The notes under the pieces: model-generated
The model's database searches: none
What the model was told of the DNA's origin: nothing
Seen by the model: only the letters and a program-made list of their open reading frames with translations
NCBI GenBank assembly: GCA_024636975.1
Contig: JAGXGA010000012.1
Location: 1 to 37,038 of the forward strand
DNA: 37,038 nt
Direction: 5' to 3'
Source of the DNA: Mariniphaga sp.
Lineage (GTDB): Bacteria > Bacteroidota > Bacteroidia > Bacteroidales > Prolixibacteraceae
Position numbers and translations under genes: made by a program
Shown here: in pieces, positions 25,269 through 33,507 of the stretch
Layout of the letters: every line of letters starts with the position of its first letter
Numbering within the stretch: position 1 is the stretch's first letter

Positions 25269-25841
25269 TTACCCGGTATGTTTTAATTTTGAAAGATTTA
25301 CCACCGATAACAGGCAGTTCTGTTCATTTTCTGTAACAATGCCTTCTATATAAACCAGGCATAGTGGATTTCCTTCATAACCAAGCATTATCTTGCATGA
25401 TTCTTTTGCATTGCTTGAATATGTTTTTTTTAAAAATAAATTGAACTCTGATTTTGATTCATCGGAGACAAACAGTTTAAAGTTGGTTCCTTTTAAGGTA
25501 AAGCGCCTTTCGCACAACATATCTGCACCCGTAAAATTCAATTCGCTTATTGTACCATCAGGTTCAAGCAGGAAATACCCCATTGCTGCGAGATCAAACA
25601 GTAAGGTGTATTTTTTCAATGCTATTTCTGCTGTTTCATTAGCCTGTCGCAATGCATCGTTTTGTAATTCCAGTTCTGTTTGTTTTACCTTTAACTCATA
25701 ATGAAGTTTTCTATAATCAATTTCATGGATAATTGTAATTTCTTCCTTTTTTTCAACAAGCTCTTCAGCCAACTTCCGCAGAATTTGTGCATCGGTATAA
25801 TCCATCTCATCTCCCGTCATAGGTATTACATTTACTGCCAT
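25269..25841 (-). CDS. PAS-domain protein without a kinase domain
   Basis: The 190-residue protein has an N-terminal helical segment (LRKLAEELVEKKEEITIIHE, LKVKQTELELQNDALRQANE) of the kind that precedes PAS domains in hybrid kinases, then one PAS domain (KYTLLFDLAAMGYFLLEPDG, ISELNFTGADMLCERRFTLK), and ends just after it at HTG. There is no HisKA, HATPase or output domain, so it may be a sensor that acts by protein contact, or a truncated kinase. A separate remnant with the same ELEVHPLELEMQN-type segment lies at 33144-33353. Its promoter layout matches the sigma factor and lipoprotein genes. Confidence 0.75.
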   Translation of the reverse strand: MAVNVIPMTGDEMDYTDAQILRKLAEELVEKKEEITIIHEIDYRKLHYELKVKQTELELQNDALRQANETAEIALKKYTLLFDLAAMGYFLLEPDGTISELNFTGADMLCERRFTLKGTNFKLFVSDESKSEFNLFLKKTYSSNAKESCKIMLGYEGNPLCLVYIEGIVTENEQNCLLSVVNLSKLKHTG

Positions 25842-25886
25842 TGTTTTTTAATTTTCCTGTTAAATTTATTATTCATTTCATAGCAG

Positions 25887-25956
25887 CAAAGTTGAGAATA
25901 TGGGTGTTTAAACCCATTACATAATTTCCTGAATATTTTGTATAATTCACACATTC
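25887..25956 (-). promoter_or_regulatory. Promoter block of the PAS-only gene with paired motifs
   Basis: On the minus strand the far motif is GAATGTGTGAATTATACAAA and the near motif, 21 bp closer, is GGAAATTATGTAATGG. After a 21-nt gap lies CAACTTTG (25887-25894), one base from TAnnTTTG, 45 nt before the ATG at 25841. Confidence 0.5.
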
Positions 25957-26334
25957 AGGGAAGTTGGGGGCTGGGTTAAGGCAGTGGGACAAGTGGGACA
26001 CCGGGGACTAGAGACCGAGTGATGCTGTTTAGCTGTTTCCTTTCTTTCTGATTTCTGTTCTTGCTTTGGACATTCGCTCACGCAAGCCTCCTTCATGGGA
26101 CTTTTGGGACACTGGGGACTACGGTTTTAAAGCTAGCATGCTGCATAAATAACGTTTGGGACACTTGTGACCATTTATTTAAGCGGCATGCATCCCAAAA
26201 GACGTTTGGGACAGCAGTGATCCCTGTCGCAGTAGTCACAGGTGTCCCAGAAATATGTTATTACAAACAGGGGAGCAGCAACAGCCACAATGCTTACTCC
26301 CCTCCCCCTTTCCTGGCACTGCCATCTCCCTGTC
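25957..26334. repeat. Non-coding stretch with a degenerate GGGACA repeat cluster
   Basis: No gene is supported. Units such as GTGGGACAAGTGGGACACCG at 25983-26009, TTTGGGACACTGGGGACTACG at 26102-26123, and two copies of ACGTTTGGGACA at about 26152 and 26202, followed by CTTGTGACC and GCAGTGATCC, recur here. It looks like decayed copies of an intergenic repeat. Confidence 0.55.
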
Positions 26335-26445
26335 AAACTCAATATAAACTCAATATAAACTCATACTTAATTCAATGTAAATTCAATTATAATTGAATTT
26401 ACATTGAATTATAACTGAATTAACACTGAGTTAACATTGAGTTAA
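26335..26445. repeat. Ten-unit array with exact 11-bp period, switching orientation at its centre
   Basis: Words ACTCAAT or ATTCAAT (the third unit is ACTCATA) start at 26337, 26348, 26359, 26370 and 26381. Then the inverted word ATTGAAT, ACTGAAT, ACTGAGT or ATTGAGT starts at 26392, 26403, 26414, 26425 and 26436. Every step is exactly 11 bp, also across the centre. The middle is a perfect 21-bp inverted repeat with a 2-bp spacer (26368-26411). Confidence 0.85.
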
Positions 26446-26763
26446 ATAGGGCGAAGGTAGTATGGAGGTAGCAGGAAGGTAGTATTGTTAATAGATGAAT
26501 GCACTTATTGTGCAGGTGAACTCAATTCACCAGCTCAGGAAGAACGATCCGGGGAAAAGGCAATTGCTGCATTATAATGGAATGCGGCTGTATTCAGGTA
26601 CAGCCGGCAAAGAGATTAGGCATGCCGGCTATGCTGAAGGGCTGCCGTAGGGGGGTTATTCCAGACGTGAAAACAATGCCGGCTGAAGGCAATTCAGACT
26701 GTGTGCACCTTTACCTTATTATTTAATTAATCCAGCGTGCAAGGTGCACCTTTTACCTGGCAA
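26446..26763. other. Intergenic stretch with short direct repeats
   Basis: No gene is seen. GAAGGTAGTAT occurs twice (around 26453 and 26480), ATGCCGGCT occurs twice (around 26620 and 26670), and GTGCACCTTTACC (about 26702) recurs as GTGCACCTTTTACC (about 26743) just downstream of the hybrid kinase gene. Confidence 0.4.
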
Positions 26764-29700
26764 CTATTCATTCGCAGGTACTTGAAAAATATGCTTTTGC
26801 AAAACACGGTACAACGTTTCTTTGGCAATGGGCTTAACCAGGTAATCATTAAATCCGAGGGTGGTAAAATTAAGTATCTCTTTTCGCATGGCATGAGCCG
26901 TTTCAGCAATTACTGGTATAGTGGGATTTTGCTGGCGGATGGATTGCAGTACTTCGTAGCCGTTTTTTTTCGGGAGCCGGATGTCAAGCAACACCAGGTC
27001 CACCTTATTTTCTGAAAATCGGGCAATGGCTTCTTCACCGTCCTCCGCAGTCAGGATGCCGGCCCCGGTTTGTTCTACCAGGTATTTAAGCATTTCGCGG
27101 CTAAAATCATCGTCTTCAACAATCAGGATGGTTTTTCCTGATAAGTTGGGAGTCGATTCATCAAGCACTGCATGATCATCATCAAGCCTTTTTCTTCCCT
27201 CCAGGTAGGGTATCGTAAAATAAACCGATGTGCCTTTATTTTTTTCCGAGTCCAGCGAGATACGTCCCCCCATATTCTCTACAATTCCTTTGCAGATTGT
27301 AAGCCCAAGACCTGTGCCTCTAATTGCATGTTCAGGGTTTAGCTCCCCTTGCTGGAACCTTTCAAACAGCAGTTTCTGATTTTCCCTGCTTATACCGCTG
27401 CCGGTATCTTTCACAAAAAACAAAACAGTTCCATCACTTATTTCATATCCAAACTCCACTTTCCCTGTATCGGTAAACTTGAAGGCATTGCTTATCAGGT
27501 TATGTAACACCTGCTGCAGGCGGTAATGATCGGTTTGTATAACATTTTCCTTTTCAGGTATAATTAACTGGAATCTAACATCGTGTTTTCCATGAGCATA
27601 AATTATCCCTTTGAACTGTCCCTCCGTACTCCTCATAAATTCATTCAGGGCAATGGCTTCTGTAACCAGTTTCAGTTCACCGGCTTCAATGCGCGAAACA
27701 TCCATGATGTCGTTAATCAGGTTGAGCAACTGGCTGCCTGATTCAGAAATAGTTTCGAGGATTTGTTTATGATTCTCATCACTTGTCAAATCTTTCAATA
27801 TGGTCGTGAAACCCAGGATGGAATTGAGTGGTGTACGTATTTCGTGCGACATGTTTGATAAAAAGGCCGATTTAGTGCGATCAGCCCGTTCTGTTTCGGC
27901 ACGGGCTCTGATAAGTTCATCTTCCCGGAATTTTATTGTTGATATATCCTGGACAATGTTAGATATTGCTACTACTTCATCTGCTTCACTTTTTATAGCC
28001 GACATGGTAATGGCTACCGGGATGGCCTTACCCGATTTATTACGGTGAACTGTTTCAAAACTTTTTACTTTTTTACCCTCCAGCAAGGTTGTTATGAGCA
28101 GTGAAAATTCCTCTCTCTCAGGAAATGATATCAGCTTATCTGCTTTTTTGTCAATCGTTTCGCTTTTGCTGTAGCCGTATAAGGCCTCTGCTCCGTTGTT
28201 CCACCAAAGTATTTTCCCGTTGGGTGATGTGCTGAAAATGGCATCTTCCGATGCTTCCACAATGGAGGCCAGGTGCCGGCGGTATTTAATGACCTCCTTT
28301 TTGTCCTGGGTTACATCCTGAATAAGTGTTGCCACCTGGCCGGGTTCAGAAGAAAAGAAATGAATGTGAAAATATTTATTCAGCGCTTTGTAGTAATACT
28401 CCTTGTGTATGGTTTCCCCACCTAAAATCTGAGGTGCATTTTTCATAAAATCGGATACCATTTCGCTGTCAGGGAAGGTTTCCGAAATGTCTTTATTTAG
28501 AATCACGTTCAGTGTTAATCCCATCATAAGGGCAAATGCCGGGTTTGCTTCCACAAGCTGCGCCGATTTTATTTTTCCTTTGCTGTCTGTTTTCACTTCA
28601 TACACAGCAAGCCCGTTATCCATATAACGAAACAGGTTTCTGAACTTTTCGTCTTTGGCTTTTATAAGCCTCTGTATCTGGTTTTTTTCAGTAATATCGG
28701 TGAAGGTAACCACCACCCCTTTAATAATATCTTCAAGCGTACGGTAAGGTCTTATCCGCATCCAGTACTGTCTGCCGTTTTCGGGTTCAATCTCTTTCTG
28801 AACCGGTGAAAGATGTTCAAGCACTTCGGCAGCATCCGCTTCCAGTGCCTTTCCGTCAAACTTTATGCTGAAATCCTTTATACTCCTATCCTCGTCTGTC
28901 TTGTTCAGGTTGATGATTTCTTTTACCTGTGGCGTAAATCGCTGTATTTTTAGTTCTTTATCGAGAAACAACATGCCAATTTGCTTGTTGCGCATTAAGT
29001 TTGCCAGGTCGTTGTTTACTTCAGAGTACTCCTTTATTTTTCGTTGCAATTCAGAATTTGAAGTTTCCAGTTCTTCGTTCAGCGACTGCATTTCTTCCTT
29101 CGAGGTTTCCAGCTCTTCGTTGGCACTTTGCAGCTCTTCATTCGACGATTGTGCTTCTTCGTTTGCCGATTTCAGTTCTTCGTTCGCAACTTCAAGTTCC
29201 TCTATCAGGCTGTTCAGGTAATCGCGCGTTTCTTCCAATTCCCTTTCTATTTCAGCAATGTATTCATCGGAATCTGCTTTTACTTTCGTTTTTTGCCCGC
29301 CTTCTGTTTTATCCTGAGGACTAACCTGCGGGTAAATTACTACTGTAAAAAGGTTGTTGTATGCATCGGGCTTTTTTATAGGGCTGATACGTATTGATAC
29401 TGTCCGGTCTGCCTTTCTGTCCCTGATGTTGTTTATGATGATTTCTTTTCCATCCTCTTTAATTTTCCTTAAGGCATTCGATATCGGAATCTTAATGTTC
29501 TCGCGGGCTGCATTTATTATGTTATTATCCGGATCGCCCACCTGGAATTTAAAATAGTCCTCACACCTTCCTATTGAATGCAGGATTTCACCGTTTTCCC
29601 CCATTATTAAGAATGGGAAAGGATATTCTTTCAACGCCCGCCGTTCGGCAAACTCCCTTAAAGTCAGTTTTTGTTTATGGGTAGCAGGATAATTTGTGTT

Positions 29701-31179
29701 ATAACGGCCCTTCTCATGTGAGAAATTCACAAAATCGCGCCTGGCCTGGCGGCTTTCTATTTTTCTGAAAATTTTGTATTTTGTATCGATAACTTCAAAC
29801 AAATTGGGTTTCTCGCTCACTGATTCCGAGCTTCCCAAAAACAGGAATTTATGGGGCTTAAGCCCATAGTGCAGTGTGTTGATTACTTTTTTCTGAATAT
29901 CGCCGTTCAGGTAAATCAGGAAATTGCGGCAGGTAATCAGGTCGAGGTTTGAATAAGGCGGGTCTTTAATCAGGCTGTGTTCGGCAAATACAACCAGATC
30001 CCTGATATTGCTCCGGATAGTATAATTCGATTCATGTTTTTCAAAATACTCTTCCAGTAGTTCAAGCGGAAAATCTGCTTCAATATTTAGGGGATAACTG
30101 CCTTTCCGGGCTTTATTCAGGGCAACCGTATCAATATCGGTTGCAAAAATACGAATCGGGTTCCTGGCGTTTTTCTTTTTTAGATGCTCCAACAGAATAA
30201 TGACAATGGAATAAGCCTCCTCACCGCTTGAGCAGGCTGCCACCCATACTCTTATTGTTTCGTTTTTAGATGTATTATCAACCAGTTCTGAAATAACTTT
30301 ATTTTCCAACACCTCGTAAGCCTTTTTATCACGAAAAAAGGAAGTGACGCCAATTAACAACTCCTTTAGCAGGTTTTGCGCTTCATTCTTATCTTTTTTA
30401 ATGGTTTCAAAATAACTGTTCACTGTCATCAGCGAACGAACCATCATGCGCTTTTTAATGCGGCGAAGAATCGTTGAACGTTTGTAATTCGAAAAATCAT
30501 GCCGGGTATTTTCCTTCAGAATTTCCAGTATCTCCGTAATTATTTTTTCTGTTTCTTCATCTTCAGGCAATTTTTTGATACCATCGTGCATGGTAGGCAA
30601 TTCAACCAGTTTTTCTGGCATAGTATCTATATCGCATACAATATCTACAACACCCGTTTCAATGGCATTTCGCGGCATCGAATCAAATTTTGCACTTTGT
30701 GGTTCCTGAGCAATTACACACCCGCTGTTTTGTTTTATCTCTTTTATGCCCTGGCTGCCATCGGAACCACTCCCGGTAAGCACCACCCCCACAGCCATCT
30801 CCTTATAGCTTTTTGCAAGCGAACGAAAGAAGAAATCAATGGGCAAGTGCAGCCTTTTTTCCCCCGACTTATACTTTGTAACCTCGAACTTATCATTTGA
30901 AATACCCAGGTAATGCCCTACCGGCGGGATGTACACACAATTGGGTTCCAGCTTTAAGTGGTGAGTAATTTTCTGCACCTGCATACCTGTCTTCCGCTGA
31001 ATAATCTGATCGAGTATGCTATCATGGGTGGGCGACATATGCTGTATCACTACAAACGACATGTTCGTATTTGCCGGTAACTTCTCAAATAATTTTTCAA
31101 GTGTAGGAATACCATCCGCAGAGGCTCCTATACCAACAACAAAATTTACCTCTTTGGGAGTTTCCTTCTCTACACTCAT
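26764..31179 (-). CDS. CheB-CheR-PAS hybrid histidine kinase with receiver
   Basis: This 1471-residue sensor has, in order: a CheB methylesterase domain (about 10-195; catalytic S20, H47, D140), a CheR methyltransferase domain (about 215-475; VWVAACSSGEEAYS near 311-324), a linker to about 630, a coiled coil of repeated ANEELKS/SNEELQS heptads (about 645-725), three PAS-like domains (about 735-830, 845-960, 965-1085), HisKA with His1112 (NMSHEIRTPLN), HATPase (about 1210-1325, with ISNAFKFT and GTGLGL) and a receiver with Asp1399. It lacks the N-terminal receiver of classical CheB. Such proteins occur in Bacteroidota and probably sense signals through the PAS domains; the stimulus is unknown. 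It may pass phosphate to the stand-alone receiver at 18614-19009. Confidence 0.93.
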   Translation of the reverse strand: MSVEKETPKEVNFVVGIGASADGIPTLEKLFEKLPANTNMSFVVIQHMSPTHDSILDQIIQRKTGMQVQKITHHLKLEPNCVYIPPVGHYLGISNDKFEVTKYKSGEKRLHLPIDFFFRSLAKSYKEMAVGVVLTGSGSDGSQGIKEIKQNSGCVIAQEPQSAKFDSMPRNAIETGVVDIVCDIDTMPEKLVELPTMHDGIKKLPEDEETEKIITEILEILKENTRHDFSNYKRSTILRRIKKRMMVRSLMTVNSYFETIKKDKNEAQNLLKELLIGVTSFFRDKKAYEVLENKVISELVDNTSKNETIRVWVAACSSGEEAYSIVIILLEHLKKKNARNPIRIFATDIDTVALNKARKGSYPLNIEADFPLELLEEYFEKHESNYTIRSNIRDLVVFAEHSLIKDPPYSNLDLITCRNFLIYLNGDIQKKVINTLHYGLKPHKFLFLGSSESVSEKPNLFEVIDTKYKIFRKIESRQARRDFVNFSHEKGRYNTNYPATHKQKLTLREFAERRALKEYPFPFLIMGENGEILHSIGRCEDYFKFQVGDPDNNIINAARENIKIPISNALRKIKEDGKEIIINNIRDRKADRTVSIRISPIKKPDAYNNLFTVVIYPQVSPQDKTEGGQKTKVKADSDEYIAEIERELEETRDYLNSLIEELEVANEELKSANEEAQSSNEELQSANEELETSKEEMQSLNEELETSNSELQRKIKEYSEVNNDLANLMRNKQIGMLFLDKELKIQRFTPQVKEIINLNKTDEDRSIKDFSIKFDGKALEADAAEVLEHLSPVQKEIEPENGRQYWMRIRPYRTLEDIIKGVVVTFTDITEKNQIQRLIKAKDEKFRNLFRYMDNGLAVYEVKTDSKGKIKSAQLVEANPAFALMMGLTLNVILNKDISETFPDSEMVSDFMKNAPQILGGETIHKEYYYKALNKYFHIHFFSSEPGQVATLIQDVTQDKKEVIKYRRHLASIVEASEDAIFSTSPNGKILWWNNGAEALYGYSKSETIDKKADKLISFPEREEFSLLITTLLEGKKVKSFETVHRNKSGKAIPVAITMSAIKSEADEVVAISNIVQDISTIKFREDELIRARAETERADRTKSAFLSNMSHEIRTPLNSILGFTTILKDLTSDENHKQILETISESGSQLLNLINDIMDVSRIEAGELKLVTEAIALNEFMRSTEGQFKGIIYAHGKHDVRFQLIIPEKENVIQTDHYRLQQVLHNLISNAFKFTDTGKVEFGYEISDGTVLFFVKDTGSGISRENQKLLFERFQQGELNPEHAIRGTGLGLTICKGIVENMGGRISLDSEKNKGTSVYFTIPYLEGRKRLDDDHAVLDESTPNLSGKTILIVEDDDFSREMLKYLVEQTGAGILTAEDGEEAIARFSENKVDLVLLDIRLPKKNGYEVLQSIRQQNPTIPVIAETAHAMRKEILNFTTLGFNDYLVKPIAKETLYRVLQKHIFQVPANE

Positions 31180-31506
31180 TTGATTAGTTTGTTTTATTGT
31201 ACATGATAATAAAAAATAAAATTTCCCGCCTTAAAGTTAACAGTTTACAGGAAATTTTGTTTGTGTTGTGAAATTATTGGAACGTAGGCTGGCAAAGCAG
31301 ATAAGATGTGGTGTGTATTGGTGGGACTCAAGTGACAACGGGAACATGTGAGCAGATGAATTAACCCAAACCAATCAGCCCGGGCTGAAATTTTACACCG
31401 GTTATTCAGATTATAAATCCTGAAAGTTTTAAGTCTTAAAAAATTTAAATGCGATTATTCCATTTAAGCAGTTACCTTTAGAAAAATTTAAAAAAGGTGA
31501 TATTAA
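31180..31506. other. Intergenic stretch between hybrid kinase and GH130-like gene
   Basis: No gene is seen. A -7-like box TAACTTTA (minus strand, 31232-31239) sits 53 nt before the kinase start. GTGGGACTCAAGTGACAACG at 31321 is a GGGACA-family repeat copy. TCAGCCCGGGCTGA at 31375-31388 is a 14-bp palindrome. TACCTTTA at 31473-31480 sits 27 nt before the next gene, with ribosome-binding site AAGGTGA at 31494-31500. Confidence 0.45.
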
Positions 31507-32979
31507 ATGCAGGTTACTGTTAACAGAAAGAACATAAAATTTCGCCCGGATGCTTCAAGGGTAATCGCCCGGTTTCTTTATACCGGCGAAGAAAGAGCAC
31601 TTAATACCATACGTTCAGTCTTAAATATGACAGGGAATTCGGCATCGAAGGCATTGAATCCCATATTAAGGGATTTCTCTTGGCGGCACAGGAATATTTC
31701 ACACATTTTTGAGAAACATTATAATAAAATTTCCCATTTATTAAAGTTGCTGGATGTTGATCGCGATTCACTCGATATTTCACAAAAGACACTTATAGGC
31801 TCCTATTTTACAATGGAGTATTCCATAGAATCAGCTGCTTTTTTTAATCCGTCAATTGTAGAACATCCCGATCAGTCGGAGACGGGTACCGGTGAGAAAA
31901 GGGTAATACTTAGTTTCAGGGCTACAGGCGAAGGGCATATATCGTCGATTGTTTTTCGCACCGGGGTGCTTGATAAAAACAACAACCTTTCCGTTGAACC
32001 GGTTGGTAAAATGCTTGAAGAAGCAAAACACATAAAAAAACACATATACGATAAAGCATCGTTTAAACAAAAACTTGAAGAGATGAAGGACTTTCAAAAC
32101 TTAATTCCTTCAGATTTAATTCTAAATAATTTAAACGATAAATTCTCCTATGGTGAACTCAGGGATTGCATAAAAGATGCACGGAAATCTCTTCACCTGG
32201 CTGCCGATAAGGAAATTTTGTTCAATCAAATTATTTGGCTTGCCCGCTCCCATTACGAACTTGATTTTTCGCTTGATACAAATATTTCAGAAAGGGTAAT
32301 TTTCCCGGTTTCAGCAAACGAACAGAACGGAATAGAAGATGCCCGTTTTGTGAAATTTACTGAAGATAACGGCGAAATAATTTATTATGCCACCTATACG
32401 GCCTATGATGGAACTACCATATTGCCAAAAATGCTCGACACCAGGGATTTTTATCATTTCAAAGTACTCCCGCTGCATGGTGAAATTGCACAAAACAAGG
32501 GCATGGCGCTTTTCCCCCGAAAAGTGAACGGAAAGTATGCCATGCTTTGCCGTTTGGATGGGTTCAACAATTACATTGCCTATTCCGATAATATCAATAT
32601 CTGGCGCGAAGCAAAATTGCTGCAGCAACCTAAATTTCCCTGGGAATTTATTCAGATAGGTAATGGAGGTTCGCCAATAGAAACCCCGGAAGGCTGGCTG
32701 GTAATAACCCATGGTGTTGGTCCCATGCGTGAGTATACATTGGGAGCCTCGCTGTTCGATCTGGATAACCCGGAGAAAGAAATCGGGAGGTTAACATCTC
32801 CCCTGCTGGTACCCAATGCCGAAGAACGTGAAGGATATGTTCCCAATGTGGTTTATTCATGCGGGTCGATGATTCATAATGACGAACTGATTATGCCCTA
32901 TGCCATGTCGGATTATGCTTCCACTTACGCAACCTTTAATCTAAAGGAACTATTAAACGTGCTGAAAAATTCGAAATAA
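31507..32979 (+). CDS. GH130-family glycoside phosphorylase-like protein
   Basis: The 490-residue protein has the signature of glycoside hydrolase family 130, which mainly holds beta-mannoside phosphorylases. GIEDARF at 275-281 contains the catalytic Asp region, followed by NKGMALFPRKVNGKYAMLCR, GNGGSPIETPEGWLVITHGV, and EREGYVPNVVYSCG near the end. The first 240 residues form an extra N-terminal helical region that sets it apart from short mannobiose phosphorylases (about 330). It has no signal peptide, so it is cytoplasmic and would use phosphate to split mannosides. The exact substrate cannot be read. It stands alone between two hybrid kinases, with a good ribosome-binding site (AAGGTGA). 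Confidence 0.8.
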   Translation: MQVTVNRKNIKFRPDASRVIARFLYTGEERALNTIRSVLNMTGNSASKALNPILRDFSWRHRNISHIFEKHYNKISHLLKLLDVDRDSLDISQKTLIGSYFTMEYSIESAAFFNPSIVEHPDQSETGTGEKRVILSFRATGEGHISSIVFRTGVLDKNNNLSVEPVGKMLEEAKHIKKHIYDKASFKQKLEEMKDFQNLIPSDLILNNLNDKFSYGELRDCIKDARKSLHLAADKEILFNQIIWLARSHYELDFSLDTNISERVIFPVSANEQNGIEDARFVKFTEDNGEIIYYATYTAYDGTTILPKMLDTRDFYHFKVLPLHGEIAQNKGMALFPRKVNGKYAMLCRLDGFNNYIAYSDNINIWREAKLLQQPKFPWEFIQIGNGGSPIETPEGWLVITHGVGPMREYTLGASLFDLDNPEKEIGRLTSPLLVPNAEEREGYVPNVVYSCGSMIHNDELIMPYAMSDYASTYATFNLKELLNVLKNSK

Positions 32980-33143
32980 TCTTCAAAACAAATTTTAGAT
33001 CAAACTTTTTTCTGTCTTACTAAAATCACAGTAAAATATGTGAATTGCACTAACAAAAATACACCATAAAAAACCATTCATTGATCAAACTCCACGGGTA
33101 GAAGTCCCGAAAAGAAAAATCAAAATTCATCTAAAAGAAAGTA
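32980..33143. other. AT-rich intergenic stretch before the PAS-kinase remnant
   Basis: No gene or clear signal is seen here. A short hairpin CGGG-TAGAAGT-CCCG lies near 33095-33115. Confidence 0.3.
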
Positions 33144-33353
33144 TTGGCGGTATGGAAATGCGCTTTAAATTGCCATTTGAGCCAGACCTGTATTAAAGAC
33201 ACACAACAAGAATCAGGCAAACGGCGCTCTGAAACTGATAATTTGAAACTTATTTATGAGCTTGAAGTGCATCCCCTTGAACTGGAAATGCAGAATAGAG
33301 GTGCAGCGCACCGGAATATTAAGGGATATTTTTTGCAATTCACCCGATTGTAA
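33144..33353 (+). pseudogene. Remnant of a PAS-kinase N-terminal region
   Basis: The open frame encodes LKLIYELEVHPLELEMQNRG, close to the (K)ELQVHQIELEMQNEEL segment that precedes PAS domains in Bacteroidota sensor kinases, preceded by ESGKRRSETDN. It ends in a short unrelated tail and no PAS or kinase domain follows in any frame before the next gene. I read it as a decayed fragment of a sensor kinase gene, possibly left by a past duplication related to the hybrid kinase that starts at 33508. Confidence 0.5.
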
Positions 33354-33387
33354 AATTTGTTGTACACCCCACAAAATTGATAATATG

Positions 33388-33440
33388 CGAATTATGTAAC
33401 TTTTATTCAGAATTGTGTAACTATTTATTCTTTAAATAGT
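33388..33440 (+). promoter_or_regulatory. Paired GAATTATGTAAC motifs and hairpin upstream of hybrid kinase
   Basis: GAATTATGTAAC (33389-33400) and GAATTGTGTAAC (33410-33421) lie exactly 21 bp apart, the same spacing as the motif pairs before the sigma, lipoprotein and PAS genes. ACTATTTA-TTCTT-TAAATAGT (33420-33440) is a perfect 8-bp hairpin right after the second motif. I did not find a clear -7 box at the 21-nt position here. Confidence 0.5.
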
Positions 33441-33507
33441 CCGAAAATAGAAGATTAATTCAAACACAGTGACAGTCTAAAAGTAAACCCATTTAAAAAT
33501 AGATACT

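Noticed and set aside
26061-26396. 111-residue open frame
   Set aside because: It lies in the GGGACA repeat area, runs into the phased array and has no protein-like features.
26335-26445. Possible CRISPR or intrinsic terminator
   Set aside because: Units are 11 bp without unique spacers, and the long AT-rich palindrome has no GC-rich stem next to a T run.
28865-29397. Plus-strand open frames opposite the hybrid kinase coiled coil
   Set aside because: They are shadows of the repeated heptad codons in the real minus-strand gene.
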